Assembly (NCBI GenBank): GCA_030695415.1
Contig: JAUYQZ010000049.1
Coordinates: 286,958-350,957 of the forward strand
Origin: Hylemonella sp.
Lineage (GTDB): Bacteria; Pseudomonadota; Gammaproteobacteria; Burkholderiales; Burkholderiaceae_C
DNA: 64,000 nt
Direction of reading: 5' to 3'
A program made the position numbers and the translations under genes. Positions 18,046 through 27,457 of this stretch are shown piece by piece. The notes below the pieces were generated by a model that made no database searches, had not been told where the DNA came from, and worked only from the letters and a program-made list of their open reading frames with translations. Every line of letters begins with the position of its first letter. Positions within the stretch are counted from its first letter, which is position 1.

Positions 18046-18393
18046 TCAGGGCTGACCCTGGGGCCACTGCATGTCCAACAGCTTCCAGCCCCCCGCCGCC
18101 ATCTTCTGCACCGTGCAGCGGTAGTCCGAACGGACCGTGGGCGCCCCAAAACGCGCCTGGGCATGGAGTGCTCCCAGGGCCAGCCAGACGTCGGGCAGGC
18201 TCGCCCAGCGCACGTCGTTCGCTGGCGTCGCGGGGCGCGAGGGGTCGGCCTTGGGCTTGCCCAGGGTCTTCAGCGAAGCCATCGCATATTGCTGGCACGC
18301 GTAAGCGGCGTACATCGCGTCGTCCCGGTCGGCCGCTTGCGCGGCGCCGCCCCCCAAGGAAACGGACAGGGCCAGGGCCAGGAAAGATTTCAA
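18046..18393 (-). CDS. Small exported protein of unknown function
   Basis: The 115-residue precursor has a signal peptide (FLALALSVSLGGGAAQAAD, cleavage after AQA). The mature 94 residues include two cysteines (YACQQYA and YRCTVQK) that could form a disulfide, and end DMQWPQGQP. No domain is recognised. It lies between the chemoreceptor and the crotonase gene on the same strand, with gaps of 126 and 54 bp, so an operon is not evident. Confidence 0.6.
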   Translation of the reverse strand: MKSFLALALSVSLGGGAAQAADRDDAMYAAYACQQYAMASLKTLGKPKADPSRPATPANDVRWASLPDVWLALGALHAQARFGAPTVRSDYRCTVQKMAAGGWKLLDMQWPQGQP

Positions 18394-18447
18394 GATCGTT
18401 GCTTTCGATAAAAGGGCACTGTACGCCGGCTACGGCAAGGCACCGCC

Positions 18448-19293
18448 TCAGCGGCCGATGTCTCGGAAGGACTGCATTGGCGACAGGGGCGGAAACTGAC
18501 CCGCCCGCTTTTCCTTCATGGCCGTGACGGACTCCAGCACGTGCCGGTTGCTCCATATCGCCCCCTGCAACCAGCCCATCTGCTTGAGCGCATCGTCCAC
18601 GCCATGGTCGCGCGCATAGTGCAGGGCCTGCTTGGTGCCCCAGAGGGCCACGGGCGGCTTGCTGGCGATTTCCCTGGCCGTCTGCAGGGCACCGGCCAGC
18701 AGCGCCTCGGGCGTGTCGAACACCTGGTTCACCAGCCCGTAGCCCAGGGCCTGCGTCGCCGGCATCCGGCGCCCGGTGTAGGCCAGCTCCTTGACCACGC
18801 CCAGGGGCATGAGCTTCGGTAAACGCTGCAGCGTACCCACATCGGCCACCATGCCGATGTTGATTTCCTGGATGCAGAAGAAAGCGTCCGTCGTGGCGTA
18901 GCGCAGGCAGCAGGCGCTGACCATGTCGACCGCGCCGCCGATGCAGCCGCCCTGGATGGCCGCGATCACCGGGATGCGCAAGGTCTCCAGTTTGGTGAAG
19001 GTGGCCTGCATGTCGGTGAGCAGGTCGAAGATGGCGGCACGGCCTTCGGCGCTGCTGTCGTCCAGGGTGATGGCACCGCCGAAGGTCTCCAGCGCCATGC
19101 CCGCGCTGAAGTGCTTGCCGGTGCTGCTGATGAGCAACACGCGCGCCTCGGCCCCGGCGTGCAGTTGCGTGAGCACCGCGTCCAGCTCGCGCCAGAACTG
19201 CGGGTGCATGGTGTTCATGGCCTCGGGGCGATTGAGAACCAGATGTGCAATGTGTTGCTCAATCGTCAGGGAAAAGCAGGGCGGTGTGTTCAT
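18448..19293 (-). CDS. Enoyl-CoA hydratase/isomerase family protein
   Basis: The 281-residue protein has a crotonase fold: LVLNRPEAMNTMHPQFWREL, oxyanion-hole segment GKHFSAGMALETF, and AAIQGGCIGGAVDMVSACCL followed by CIQEINIGMVADVGTLQRLP. The acidic residues of the last two motifs resemble Delta3,5-Delta2,4-dienoyl-CoA isomerases rather than plain hydratases, as inferred from the D/E pattern. Start ATG at 19293 has an AGGAG site and lies inside the 3' end of dinB (35-bp overlap), so the genes are tightly linked. The exact substrate is unknown. Confidence 0.85.
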   Translation of the reverse strand: MNTPPCFSLTIEQHIAHLVLNRPEAMNTMHPQFWRELDAVLTQLHAGAEARVLLISSTGKHFSAGMALETFGGAITLDDSSAEGRAAIFDLLTDMQATFTKLETLRIPVIAAIQGGCIGGAVDMVSACCLRYATTDAFFCIQEINIGMVADVGTLQRLPKLMPLGVVKELAYTGRRMPATQALGYGLVNQVFDTPEALLAGALQTAREIASKPPVALWGTKQALHYARDHGVDDALKQMGWLQGAIWSNRHVLESVTAMKEKRAGQFPPLSPMQSFRDIGR

Positions 19294-20506
19294 GGGGATC
19301 GGTCTCCTGTTTCGATGGGTCGGGCGGGACGTCACCCGCCTTCACGAGCGAGCCGACGCGCACGCCCAGCAGGCGCAGCCGGCGCTGCAGGTCCACGCGC
19401 TTGAGGCACTGACCCGCCGCCTGGCGGATGGTCGCGGCATCGGCCGTGGGGTGCGGGAGGGTCTGGTCACGGGTGACGCTTTTGAAGTCATCGTAGCGCA
19501 GCTTGATGCCGATGGTGCGGCCCGCATAACCCTTGCGCTGCAGGTCGGCCGCCACGCGCTCGCACAGGGCGGTGAAGATGGCGCCCAGTTCGGCCCGGTC
19601 GCGCACGGCATGCAGGTCGCGCTCGAAGGTGGTTTCGCGGCTGATCGACACCGGTTCGCTCTCGGTCACCACCGGGCGCTCGTCGCGCCCCCAGGCGGCC
19701 TCATGCAGCCAGGCGCCATAGCTCCTGCCGAAGTGCTCGATCAGCCAGTCTCGCTCGCGCGCGGCAAGCTCGCCGATCGTATGAATGCCTTGCGCCTGCA
19801 GCTTTTCCTCGCTCTTGGGGCCCACGCCGTTGATCTTGCGGCAGGGCAAGGGCCAGATCAGCGTCTGCAGGTCGCCCGGCATGACGATGGAGATGCCCTT
19901 CGGTTTGTTGAACTCACTGGCCATCTTGGCGATGAGCTTGTTGGGCGCCACGCCGATCGAGCAGGTCAGTCCGGTGGCGTCGAAGATGCTTTTCTGGATC
20001 AGACGGGCCAGGCTGCGCCCGCCGTCACGCTGCCCGCCCGGCACCTCGGTGAAGTCGATGTAGACCTCGTCCACGCCGCGGTCCTCCATCACCGGTGCGA
20101 TCTCGGTGATGATCTCCTTGAACTGCCGTGAGTACTTGCGGTACTCGTCGAAGTCCACCGGCAGCAGGATGGCCTGCGGGCACAACTTGGCAGCCTTCAT
20201 CAGCCCCATGGCCGAGCCCACACCGAACTGGCGCGCGGCATAGGTGGCGGTGGTGATGACGCCGCGGCCGGTGTAGTCCTTGAGCAGGGGAAAATCGGCC
20301 ACCGGGATCTCGGCCAGGGGCAGATCGGCATGCCGCTGCAGCAGCGCATCATCGGGCCGGCGCCGCGCGCCGCCGATCACCACGGGCAGGCCCTGCAGCT
20401 GCGGGTAGCGCAGCAGTTCCACCGAGGCGTAAAACGCATCCATGTCCAGATGCGCGATGCGACGCAAGGCGGGCGTGCCGGTGGTGGCAGGAGGCGGGGG
20501 AGTCAC
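19259..20506 (-). CDS. dinB: DNA polymerase IV (Y family)
   Basis: The 415-residue translesion polymerase shows HLDMDAFYASVELLRYP with the first catalytic aspartate pair, DEVYIDFTEVPG (active-site DE-type motif), SIGVAPNKLIAKMASEFNKP and the helix-hairpin-helix INGVGPKSEEKLQAQGIHT. An insertion of about 35 residues between VVIGGARRR and GRGVITTATYAAR, relative to E. coli DinB, lies in the palm/finger loop. It seems to be lineage-specific. The 3' end overlaps the crotonase start. No LexA box was identified upstream. Confidence 0.93.
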   Translation of the reverse strand: MTPPPPATTGTPALRRIAHLDMDAFYASVELLRYPQLQGLPVVIGGARRRPDDALLQRHADLPLAEIPVADFPLLKDYTGRGVITTATYAARQFGVGSAMGLMKAAKLCPQAILLPVDFDEYRKYSRQFKEIITEIAPVMEDRGVDEVYIDFTEVPGGQRDGGRSLARLIQKSIFDATGLTCSIGVAPNKLIAKMASEFNKPKGISIVMPGDLQTLIWPLPCRKINGVGPKSEEKLQAQGIHTIGELAARERDWLIEHFGRSYGAWLHEAAWGRDERPVVTESEPVSISRETTFERDLHAVRDRAELGAIFTALCERVAADLQRKGYAGRTIGIKLRYDDFKSVTRDQTLPHPTADAATIRQAAGQCLKRVDLQRRLRLLGVRVGSLVKAGDVPPDPSKQETDPHEHTALLFPDD

Positions 20507-20574
20507 CCGGCAAGCATAGCGCGCCTGCGGGGGCAGAATAGGCGCGGGAACGCCCCTGCCCTTGAGGAGACAGC

Positions 20575-21171
20575 ATGCAAAAACGTCAATTTCTGGCCGC
20601 CATCGGCACCAGCACCCTCGCCAGCGCCGCGCCGGCCTTCGCCGCTTCCGCCGACCAGCGCGGCCCCACCCTGCTGACGGTCAGCGGCGCCATCGGCCGC
20701 GGCAACCGCGGCCCGCTGGACAAAGCCCTTGACCAGATGATGGTCAAGCAGCAACTGGCTTTCGATCGGGCGCACACCTTTGATTTCGAGGCCTTGCGCG
20801 CGCTGCCGGCCGTCACCATCCGACCGACGCTGGAGTACGACGCCAAGGTGCACACCTTGCGCGGCCCGCTGCTGAGCCAGGTGGTGGAGGCCACCGGCGC
20901 CCGCGTGGACAACACACTCAAACTGGTGCTGCGCGCCATCGACGGCTACAACGTCACGCTGACGCTGGCGCAGACACGCCGTTACCGATTCATTGTGGCC
21001 ACCCACCTGGACGGGCAACCCCTGGCGCTGGGCGGCCTGGGCCCCTTGTGGGCCGTGTTCGACGCCGACCGGCATGCCGACATTGCCGCCCGGCCGCTGG
21101 CCGAGCGCTACGCCCAGTGCCCCTGGGGCCTGTACCACCTGGACGTGCAGCCCACTCAGGCGGTCGGGTAG
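20575..21171 (+). CDS. Exported molybdopterin-oxidoreductase-fold protein
   Basis: The 198-residue precursor has a signal-like N-terminus (KRQFLAAIGTSTLASAAPAF then AAS). The body (LLTVSGAIGR, VTIRPTLEYDAKVHTLRGPLL, RAIDGYNVTL, LGPLWAVFD) matches the SUOX-type molybdopterin-binding fold that is found in small periplasmic proteins. The single mature cysteine sits near the C-terminus (AQCPWGLYHLDV), not where sulfite oxidase has its Mo ligand, so cofactor binding is uncertain. Its 3' end overlaps the convergent hydroxyacid dehydrogenase by 16 bp. Confidence 0.72.
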   Translation: MQKRQFLAAIGTSTLASAAPAFAASADQRGPTLLTVSGAIGRGNRGPLDKALDQMMVKQQLAFDRAHTFDFEALRALPAVTIRPTLEYDAKVHTLRGPLLSQVVEATGARVDNTLKLVLRAIDGYNVTLTLAQTRRYRFIVATHLDGQPLALGGLGPLWAVFDADRHADIAARPLAERYAQCPWGLYHLDVQPTQAVG

Positions 21172-22313
21172 GTCCCCGGCAGCAGGATGCTGCGGTCCAC
21201 CGTATTGATGTCGGTGTGGCCGCAGAAGGCCATGGTTATGTCGAGCTCGTTGCGGATGAGCTGCAGCGCCTTGCTCACGCCCGCCTCGCCCATCGCCCCC
21301 AGCCCATAGGCCATGGCACGGCCGATGTAGACCGCCTGCGCGCCCAGGGCCCGCGCCTTGAGCACGTCCTGGCCGGAGCGGATGCCGCCGTCCATGTGCA
21401 CTTCGATCTGCTTGCCCACGGCCTGCACGATGGCCGGCAGCGCGTTGATGCTGGAGCTTGCGCCGTCGAGCTGGCGGCCGCCGTGGTTGGAGACGATCAG
21501 CGCATCCGCGCCGGAGTTGACGGCGAGTCTGGCGTCTTCCACGTCCTGGATGCCCTTGAGGATGATCTTGCCGCCCCAGCGCTTCTTGATCCACTCCACA
21601 TCGCCCCAGTTCAGCGCCGGGTCGAACTGCTGCGCCGTCCAGGCCGACAGCGAACTCATGTTCTCCACCCCCTTCACATGCCCCACGATGTTGCCGAACT
21701 CGCGGCGCGAGGTGCCCAGCATGCCCAGCGCCCAACGCGGCTTGGTGGCGATGTTGAGCATATTGGCGATGGTGAGCTTCGGCGGCGCCGACAGGCCGTT
21801 TTTCAGGTCCTTGTGGCGCTGGCCCAGGATCTGCAGGTCCAGCGTGATCACCAGAGCCGAGCAGTTGACGGCCCGGGCGCGCTCGATCAGGCGCTCGATG
21901 AAGTCGCGGTCCTTCATCATGTAGAGCTGGAACCAGAAAGGGTGGTTATCCGTCTCCTTGGCCACATCCTCGATCGAGCAGATGCTCATGGTCGAGAGCG
22001 TGAAGGGAACACCGAACTTCTTGGCCGCGCGCGCGGCCAGGATCTCGCCGTCGGCATGCTGCATGCCCGTCAGCCCCACCGGCGCGATGGCCACGGGCAT
22101 GGCCACCGGCTGGCCGATCATGGTGCTGCGCGTGGTGCGGCCCTCCATGTTGACGGCCACGCGCTGGCGCAGCTTGATCTTCTGGAAATCGCTCTCGTTG
22201 GCGCGGTAGGTGCTCTCGGTCCAGGAGCCGCTGTCGGCATAGTCGTAGAACATGCGCGGCACGCGCTTCTGGGCCAGGACCCGCAGGTCTTCGATGCTGG
22301 TGATGACGCTCAT
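21156..22313 (-). CDS. FMN-dependent alpha-hydroxy-acid dehydrogenase (LldD-like)
   Basis: The 385-residue protein has the family FMN fold: RMFYDYADSGSWTESTYR at the start, PVAIAPVGLTGMQHADGE, and the catalytic/FMN motif ALIVSNHGGRQLDGASSS followed by VHMDGGIRSGQDVLKARALG. These motifs match L-lactate dehydrogenase (LldD), mandelate dehydrogenase and glycolate oxidase type enzymes; L-lactate is the likeliest substrate but not proven. A GGAGAG ribosome site precedes the ATG. A palindromic repeat lies upstream at 22371-22430. Confidence 0.88.
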   Translation of the reverse strand: MSVITSIEDLRVLAQKRVPRMFYDYADSGSWTESTYRANESDFQKIKLRQRVAVNMEGRTTRSTMIGQPVAMPVAIAPVGLTGMQHADGEILAARAAKKFGVPFTLSTMSICSIEDVAKETDNHPFWFQLYMMKDRDFIERLIERARAVNCSALVITLDLQILGQRHKDLKNGLSAPPKLTIANMLNIATKPRWALGMLGTSRREFGNIVGHVKGVENMSSLSAWTAQQFDPALNWGDVEWIKKRWGGKIILKGIQDVEDARLAVNSGADALIVSNHGGRQLDGASSSINALPAIVQAVGKQIEVHMDGGIRSGQDVLKARALGAQAVYIGRAMAYGLGAMGEAGVSKALQLIRNELDITMAFCGHTDINTVDRSILLPGTYPTA

Positions 22314-22370
22314 GTTGATCTCTCCGGAAAATTTGTGGGTATGGTACTTGTCAATGCCTTGAGTCTATGA

Positions 22371-22430
22371 CCGTTCGCCCTGAGCTTGTCTAAGGGCTCT
22401 CCCGGGCTTCGACACGCTCAGCCCGAACGG
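22371..22430. repeat. Dispersed palindromic repeat, CCGTTCG/CGAACGG type, copy 1
   Basis: Ends CCGTTCGCCCTGAGC and GCTCAGCCCGAACGG are inverted repeats around a 30-bp centre. The same ends flank the element at 55309-55358. Repeats of this kind are widespread in proteobacterial intergenic DNA. It lies between the hydroxyacid dehydrogenase promoter side and the 3' end of the phosphofructokinase gene. Confidence 0.8.
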
Positions 22431-22448
22431 GAGAAACCTTGGAAACTA

Positions 22449-23558
22449 TCAGTCTCCAAGGCAGATGCCCAGGTCGCGCGCAGCCTGCACGGTGTCGCCA
22501 TCCAGCGGCACGGCCTTCATGCGGCCCGCCACCTCGGCCAGCGGCACGTAGATGACGTTGGGGTGGGACAGCGCCACCATCACACCCGAATGGCCCTCGT
22601 CCAGCGCACGCACGGCCGCCGTGCCGAAACGCTTGGCCGCGAGACGGTCAAAGCTGGTGGGGCTGCCGCCGCGCAGCAGGTGCCCCAGCACCACCCCACG
22701 CGCGTCCTTGCCGGTGCGCTCGGCCAGTTCCTGCGCCAGCCGTTCGCCGATGCCACCCAGCCGCTCCTCGTGGCCGCCAGCGGCCGGCACCACCACGGCG
22801 CGCTGGCCGCCACGCGGCTGCGCCCCTTCGGCCACCACCACCAGCGAGTACAGGCGGCCATGGGCGGCGCGCTCGCGGATCATGGCCGCCACCTTGTCCA
22901 GTTCGTAGGGAATCTCGGGAATCAGGATGGCGTGCGCGCCGCCGGCGATGCCCGAATGCAGGGCGATCCAGCCGGCGTAGCGCCCCATCACCTCCACCAC
23001 CATCACGCGCTGGTGGCTCTCGGCCGTGCTGTGCAGGCGGTCCAGGCACTCGGTGGCGAAGGACACCGCGGTGTCGAAGCCGAAGGTGGTGTGGGTCCTG
23101 TCCAGGTCGTTGTCGATGGTCTTGGGCACACCCACCACGCGCAGGCCGCGCCGGTGCAGCTCGTTGCCGATGGTCAGCGTGCCGTCCCCGCCCGCAATGA
23201 CCAGCGCGTCAATGCCCTCGCGTTTGAAATAATCCAGGATCTCGCCGGAGCGATCCACCTCGACCACGCTGCCGTCGGCCTGGCGCACGGGGAAGTGGAA
23301 AGGGTGGCCCTTGTTGGTGGTGCCCAGGATGGTACCGCCCAGATGGGCGATGCCGCGCACGCGCTCGCGCGTGAGCAGCTCCACGCCGCCCTGGGGGTAG
23401 TGCTGCGGCGCCAGGATGCCGTTGAAGCCGTCGCGAATGCCCACGCATTCCCAGCCGCGGTTGGCGGCGGCCCAGACCACCGAACTGATGACGGCGTTCA
23501 GGCCCGGGGCGTCACCGCCGCCGGTGCTGATGGCGATGCGTCGGATGGGCTGTCTCAT
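22449..23558 (-). CDS. pfkA: 6-phosphofructokinase
   Basis: The 369-residue enzyme phosphorylates fructose-6-phosphate. Motifs are ISTGGGDAPGLNAV at residues 10-23, AGGDGTLTIGNELHRRGL near 122-140, PKTIDNDLD at 145-153 and EVMGRYAGWIAL. The glycine in GGDGT (E. coli Gly104 position) predicts ATP as donor, while lysine in PKTIDND (Gly124 position in E. coli) is the residue seen in PPi-type enzymes. The mixed signature resembles actinobacterial-type PFKs. The start at 23558 gives the family N-terminus; an upstream extension is arginine-rich noise. Confidence 0.9.
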   Translation of the reverse strand: MRQPIRRIAISTGGGDAPGLNAVISSVVWAAANRGWECVGIRDGFNGILAPQHYPQGGVELLTRERVRGIAHLGGTILGTTNKGHPFHFPVRQADGSVVEVDRSGEILDYFKREGIDALVIAGGDGTLTIGNELHRRGLRVVGVPKTIDNDLDRTHTTFGFDTAVSFATECLDRLHSTAESHQRVMVVEVMGRYAGWIALHSGIAGGAHAILIPEIPYELDKVAAMIRERAAHGRLYSLVVVAEGAQPRGGQRAVVVPAAGGHEERLGGIGERLAQELAERTGKDARGVVLGHLLRGGSPTSFDRLAAKRFGTAAVRALDEGHSGVMVALSHPNVIYVPLAEVAGRMKAVPLDGDTVQAARDLGICLGD

Positions 23559-23598
23559 ACGTGCATGGTGTCCGTAGGATGCATTGCCCGTGATGACA

Positions 23599-24090
23599 TC
23601 AGGCGCAGGGCTCGCCCGGCGCATGCCCGCAGGACGGCACCGCCGCCTCGGGCGCGACGGTAGCACCTTCCCTGAAGGTCTCGGTCGCGGTATCAAAACC
23701 CTTTTCCTGCAGGTAGCTCACCAGGCTGGCGTCCATGCTGTTGGCATGCGAGGGGAACCACTCGACCAGGGCCTCGATCATGCTGGCGATGTATTCCGGC
23801 TCGCCGTTCAGGGCGCGGCGATCGACTTCCTGCATCACCTGCAGCACGCTGGCATGCTGGCCGAAGTGGCAGAAGTCGGGCTGGATGCCGCAGGCGAGCA
23901 TCCAGCGCTCCTCTTGTGCGAAGTGCTCGACAGTGTGCGCCAGCAGTTGCTGGTAGACGGCGAGCTTGGCCTCAGCCGGGGCGGCGGTGGTGGCGTTCAC
24001 CAGGTCGATGAACTCCTGGTGGGTGTGGTCGGTGCGCGCGTCGCCGAGCACCAGTTCTTCGGTCCAGCTCAGGGTATGGGTGGCAGACAT
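23599..24090 (-). CDS. Bacteriohemerythrin
   Basis: The 163-residue protein has the non-heme diiron hemerythrin ligand pattern: His24 (DHTHQEF), His56 and Glu60 (HFAQEERWM), His75 and His79 (HFGQH), His115 and Asp120 (HANSMD). Hemerythrins bind oxygen reversibly and may sense or store it. A C-terminal tail of about 30 residues with two cysteines (SCGHAPGEPCA) is unusual. It is 17 bp downstream of argH on the same strand and probably cotranscribed. Confidence 0.88.
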   Translation of the reverse strand: MSATHTLSWTEELVLGDARTDHTHQEFIDLVNATTAAPAEAKLAVYQQLLAHTVEHFAQEERWMLACGIQPDFCHFGQHASVLQVMQEVDRRALNGEPEYIASMIEALVEWFPSHANSMDASLVSYLQEKGFDTATETFREGATVAPEAAVPSCGHAPGEPCA

Positions 24091-24107
24091 GGTGGGGCTT
24101 TCAGGGT

Positions 24108-25565
24108 TCAAAGGGCCGCCAGGCGGGCCTGGTGGCGCTCGATCTGCAGCTTGACCTGGGCCGGCGCGGTGCCGCCCAGGGTGTGGCGCGCATTGAGCGA
24201 GCCGCGCAGGGAGAGCACGTCGTACACGTCCTTCTCGATTTTGGGGTTGAACTGCTGCAGCACGGTCAGCGGCAATTCGGACAGGTCGCAGGCGTGGCTG
24301 ACGGCGGCTTTGACCGCGTGCGCCACGGTCTCGTGCGCGTCGCGGAAGGGCAGGCCCTTTTTCACCAGGTAGTCGGCCAGGTCGGTGGCAGTGGCATAGC
24401 CCTTGAGCGCAGCCTGCTCCATGGCAGGGGCGTTGACGGTGATGCCACCCTCCAGCTGGCCGGTCTCGGGGTTCAGCTGGCCGCCCACCATCTCGGTGAA
24501 GATGCGCAGGGTGTCCTTCAGGGTGTCCACCGTGTCGAACAAGGGCTCCTTGTCTTCCTGGTTGTCCTTGTTGTAGGCCAGGGGCTGGCCCTTCATGAGG
24601 GTGATCAGGCCCATGAGGTGACCGACCACGCGGCCGGTCTTGCCGCGCGCGAGTTCGGGCACGTCCGGGTTCTTCTTCTGCGGCATGATGGAGCTGCCGG
24701 TGGTGAAGCGGTCGGCAATCTTGATGAAGCCGAAGTTCTGGCTCATCCACAAAATCAGTTCCTCGCTCAGGCGGCTGATGTGCACCATGACCAGCGAGGC
24801 GGCGGCCGTGAACTCGATGGCAAAGTCGCGGTCGCTCACGGCGTCCAGGCTGTTCTGGCAGACGCAGGCATGGCCCTGTTCATCCACCATGCCCAGGGCG
24901 CGGGCCACGCGCTCGCGGTCCAGCGGGTAGCTCGTTCCCGCCAGGGCGGCGCTGCCCAGCGGCAGACGGTTCACGCGGCGGCGCACGTCGGCCATGCGCT
25001 CGGCATCGCGCGCAAACATTTCCACGTAGGCCAGCATGTGGTGGCCGAAGCTCACGGGCTGCGCCACCTGAAGGTGGGTGAAGCCGGGCAGGATGACGTC
25101 CACGTTCTGGGCGGCCACGGTGAGCAGGGCCTTTTGCAGGTCGGTCAGCAGATTGCTGATGAGGTCGATCTCGGTGCGCAGCCACAGGCGCACGTCGGTG
25201 GCCACCTGGTCGTTGCGGCTGCGCCCGGTGTGCAGGCGCTTGCCCGCGTCGCCCACCAGCTGGGTCAGGCGGGCCTCGATGTTCAGGTGCACGTCTTCCA
25301 GGTCCAGCTTCCACTCGAACTTGCCGGTCTCGATCTCGGCAATGATCTGGGCCATGCCGTCGCGGATGGCGGCCAGGTCGGCCGCACCGATGATGCCCTG
25401 CGCGGCCAGCATCTCGGCGTGCGCGAGGCTGCCGGTGATGTCGGCATGCCACAGGCGCTTGTCGAAAAAGACGCTCGCCGTGTAGCGCTTGACCAGATCG
25501 CTCATGGGCTCGGAGAACAGCGCCGACCAGGCTTGGGATTTCTTGTCGAGTTGGTTTTGGGACAT
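24108..25565 (-). CDS. argH: Argininosuccinate lyase
   Basis: The 485-residue enzyme splits argininosuccinate into arginine and fumarate. The superfamily signature [20 protein letters not shown] with catalytic serine and the [20 protein letters not shown] segment are clear. An N-terminal extension of about 20 residues ([17 protein letters not shown]) is modest. It is divergent from the AlgZ/AlgR pair, the arrangement known from pseudomonads. Its partner argG lies at the far end of the window. Confidence 0.96.
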   Translation of the reverse strand: MSQNQLDKKSQAWSALFSEPMSDLVKRYTASVFFDKRLWHADITGSLAHAEMLAAQGIIGAADLAAIRDGMAQIIAEIETGKFEWKLDLEDVHLNIEARLTQLVGDAGKRLHTGRSRNDQVATDVRLWLRTEIDLISNLLTDLQKALLTVAAQNVDVILPGFTHLQVAQPVSFGHHMLAYVEMFARDAERMADVRRRVNRLPLGSAALAGTSYPLDRERVARALGMVDEQGHACVCQNSLDAVSDRDFAIEFTAAASLVMVHISRLSEELILWMSQNFGFIKIADRFTTGSSIMPQKKNPDVPELARGKTGRVVGHLMGLITLMKGQPLAYNKDNQEDKEPLFDTVDTLKDTLRIFTEMVGGQLNPETGQLEGGITVNAPAMEQAALKGYATATDLADYLVKKGLPFRDAHETVAHAVKAAVSHACDLSELPLTVLQQFNPKIEKDVYDVLSLRGSLNARHTLGGTAPAQVKLQIERHQARLAAL

Positions 25566-25676
25566 GGCGGGCGGGCGTGTAAGAGAAAGGTGGGCGGGGC
25601 TGGCGTGATAGCCATTGTGCGACCACGGTCATTTCACCAATAATGGGGGCGGCCACAGCGCCGACACCCCTCATCC

Positions 25677-26714
25677 ATGAAAGACACCCAGATTTTATCG
25701 GCCTTCCAGGAGCTGGCTCCGGAAAGCGCGGCCCGTGCTGCGCCCGACGTGCTCATCTACGACGCCTGCCAGGTGGGTGTGGCGCTGCGCGCCGTGCTGT
25801 TCGTGGAGGCCGTGGTGGCCGTGGGCGCCATGTACGGCGCCAACACCGCGCTGGACTGGATCGTGCGCCTGGCCCTGCTGACCGGCAGCGCCCTGCCCGC
25901 CACGGTTTTCTGGCTGGTGGTGGCCTGCCTGTTCAAGCGCCCGCTGGGGCGTCTGCCGCGCCCGGCCCAGTACGCTGCCGGTGTGCTGCTAGGCGCGCTG
26001 GCCGGCGTCTATGGATGCAGCATGCTCATGCTGGCCGGGCTGCTCAGCCCCGCCCCCTGGCTGGCCAGCGCCAGCAGCGGCGCCCTGCTGGCGGGCGTGC
26101 TGGTGACCGTGCTGGCGCTGCGCACCCGCAGCCGGACACCGGCCGACACGGCGGCCCGGCTCTCCGAGCTGCAGTCGCGCATCCGGCCGCATTTCCTCTT
26201 CAACACGCTCAACAGCGCCATCGCCCTGGTGCGCGCCGAACCGGCCAAGGCCGAGACGCTGCTGGAAGACCTGAGCGACCTGTTTCGCCATGCCCTGGTG
26301 GACCAGGGCGAGTCAGCCACCCTGGCCGACGAGATTGCGCTGGCGCGGCGTTACCTGGACATCGAGCAGGTGCGCTTCGGTGATCGTCTGCAACTGCAAT
26401 GGGCGCTTGACCCGAAGGCCGACGGCGCCCGCCTGCCGCCCCTGCTGCTGCAGCCGCTGCTGGAAAACGCCGTGCGCCACGGCGTAGAGCCCAGCCCGAC
26501 CGGCGCGCAGGTGCGCATCTCGACCCAACGGCGCGGCTCCACCGTGGTGATCAAGGTGACCAACACCGTGCCGGCCGGGCCCGGCCCGCACGGCCATGGC
26601 CTGGCGCTGGACAATGTGCGCGACCGCCTGCGCCTGCTGCACGATGTGCAGTGCAGTTTCCAGACCGTGCACAAGGACGGCATCTACCAGGTGCGCATGG
26701 AGGTGCCGGCATGA
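25677..26714 (+). CDS. algZ: Sensor histidine kinase, LytS/AlgZ family
   Basis: The 345-residue protein has four to five hydrophobic helices in residues about 35-155, then a His_kinase domain with phosphoacceptor His172 in RIRPHFLFNTLNSAIAL and an ATP-binding region LLQPLLENAVRHGVEP and HGHGLALDNVRDRL. This matches AlgZ/FimS-type kinases that control twitching, biofilm or exopolysaccharide genes with AlgR. Location next to argH supports the name. It overlaps the response regulator by 4 bp (ATGA). Confidence 0.87.
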   Translation: MKDTQILSAFQELAPESAARAAPDVLIYDACQVGVALRAVLFVEAVVAVGAMYGANTALDWIVRLALLTGSALPATVFWLVVACLFKRPLGRLPRPAQYAAGVLLGALAGVYGCSMLMLAGLLSPAPWLASASSGALLAGVLVTVLALRTRSRTPADTAARLSELQSRIRPHFLFNTLNSAIALVRAEPAKAETLLEDLSDLFRHALVDQGESATLADEIALARRYLDIEQVRFGDRLQLQWALDPKADGARLPPLLLQPLLENAVRHGVEPSPTGAQVRISTQRRGSTVVIKVTNTVPAGPGPHGHGLALDNVRDRLRLLHDVQCSFQTVHKDGIYQVRMEVPA

Positions 26715-27457
26715 CGACCCTTCGAGTCCTGATCGTCGACGACGAGGCCCTGGCCCGCAGCCGCCTGCGCACCCTGCTGGGTGACTGCAGGGCGCCCGCC
26801 GCCAGCATCGAGGGCGAGGCCGCCAACGCCACCCAGGCCATCGAACTGCTGCGCCGCCAGCCCTATGACCTGGCGCTGCTGGACATCCACATGCCCGGCG
26901 CCGACGGCCTCACGCTGGCGCAGACCCTGCGGACGTTGCCGCGCGCGCCGCTCGTGATCTTCGTGACGGCCCATGCCGAGCATGCCGTGCAGGCTTTCGA
27001 GCTGGAGGCGGTGGACTACCTGACCAAGCCGGTGCGGCTGGAACGCCTGCAGCAGGCCCTGCAGAAGGTGGAACGGCTGCTGCAGGGCCGCCCGGAGGCT
27101 GGCAAGGCAGCCCCCGAAGAAGCGCTGCTGATCCAGGAGCGCGGCCGCACCGAACGCGTGCCGCTGGCCGAGGTGCTGTACTTCAAGGCCGAACTCAAAT
27201 ACGTCACCGTGCGCACGGCGTCCAAGACCTACATCCTGGACGGCGCCTTGAGCGAGCTGGAGGAAAAGTACGCCGCGCGCTTCATGCGGGTGCACCGCAA
27301 TGCCCTGGTGGCCCGGTGGGCCGTGCGGGCGCTGGAGAAACACGACGACCCCGAAGAGGGCGAAGGCTGGGCGGTGCGCCTGAGCGGCACGGACGAACTG
27401 CTCGCCGTTTCCCGTCGTCAGCTCAGCGCGGTGCGCGAAGCGATTGCCGCGAACTGA
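26711..27457 (+). CDS. algR: LytTR response regulator, AlgR family
   Basis: The 248-residue protein has a receiver domain with Asp10/Asp11, phosphoacceptor Asp58 (LALLDIHMPG), Thr86 and Lys106 (VDYLTKP), then a LytTR DNA-binding domain (LYFKAELKYVTVRTASKTYI and FMRVHRNALVA). Phosphotransfer from the overlapping kinase gene is expected. In pseudomonads hemC follows algR; here lolA follows on the opposite strand with stop codons directly adjacent (TGATCA at 27455-27460). Target genes cannot be named. Confidence 0.88.
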   Translation: MTTLRVLIVDDEALARSRLRTLLGDCRAPAASIEGEAANATQAIELLRRQPYDLALLDIHMPGADGLTLAQTLRTLPRAPLVIFVTAHAEHAVQAFELEAVDYLTKPVRLERLQQALQKVERLLQGRPEAGKAAPEEALLIQERGRTERVPLAEVLYFKAELKYVTVRTASKTYILDGALSELEEKYAARFMRVHRNALVARWAVRALEKHDDPEEGEGWAVRLSGTDELLAVSRRQLSAVREAIAAN

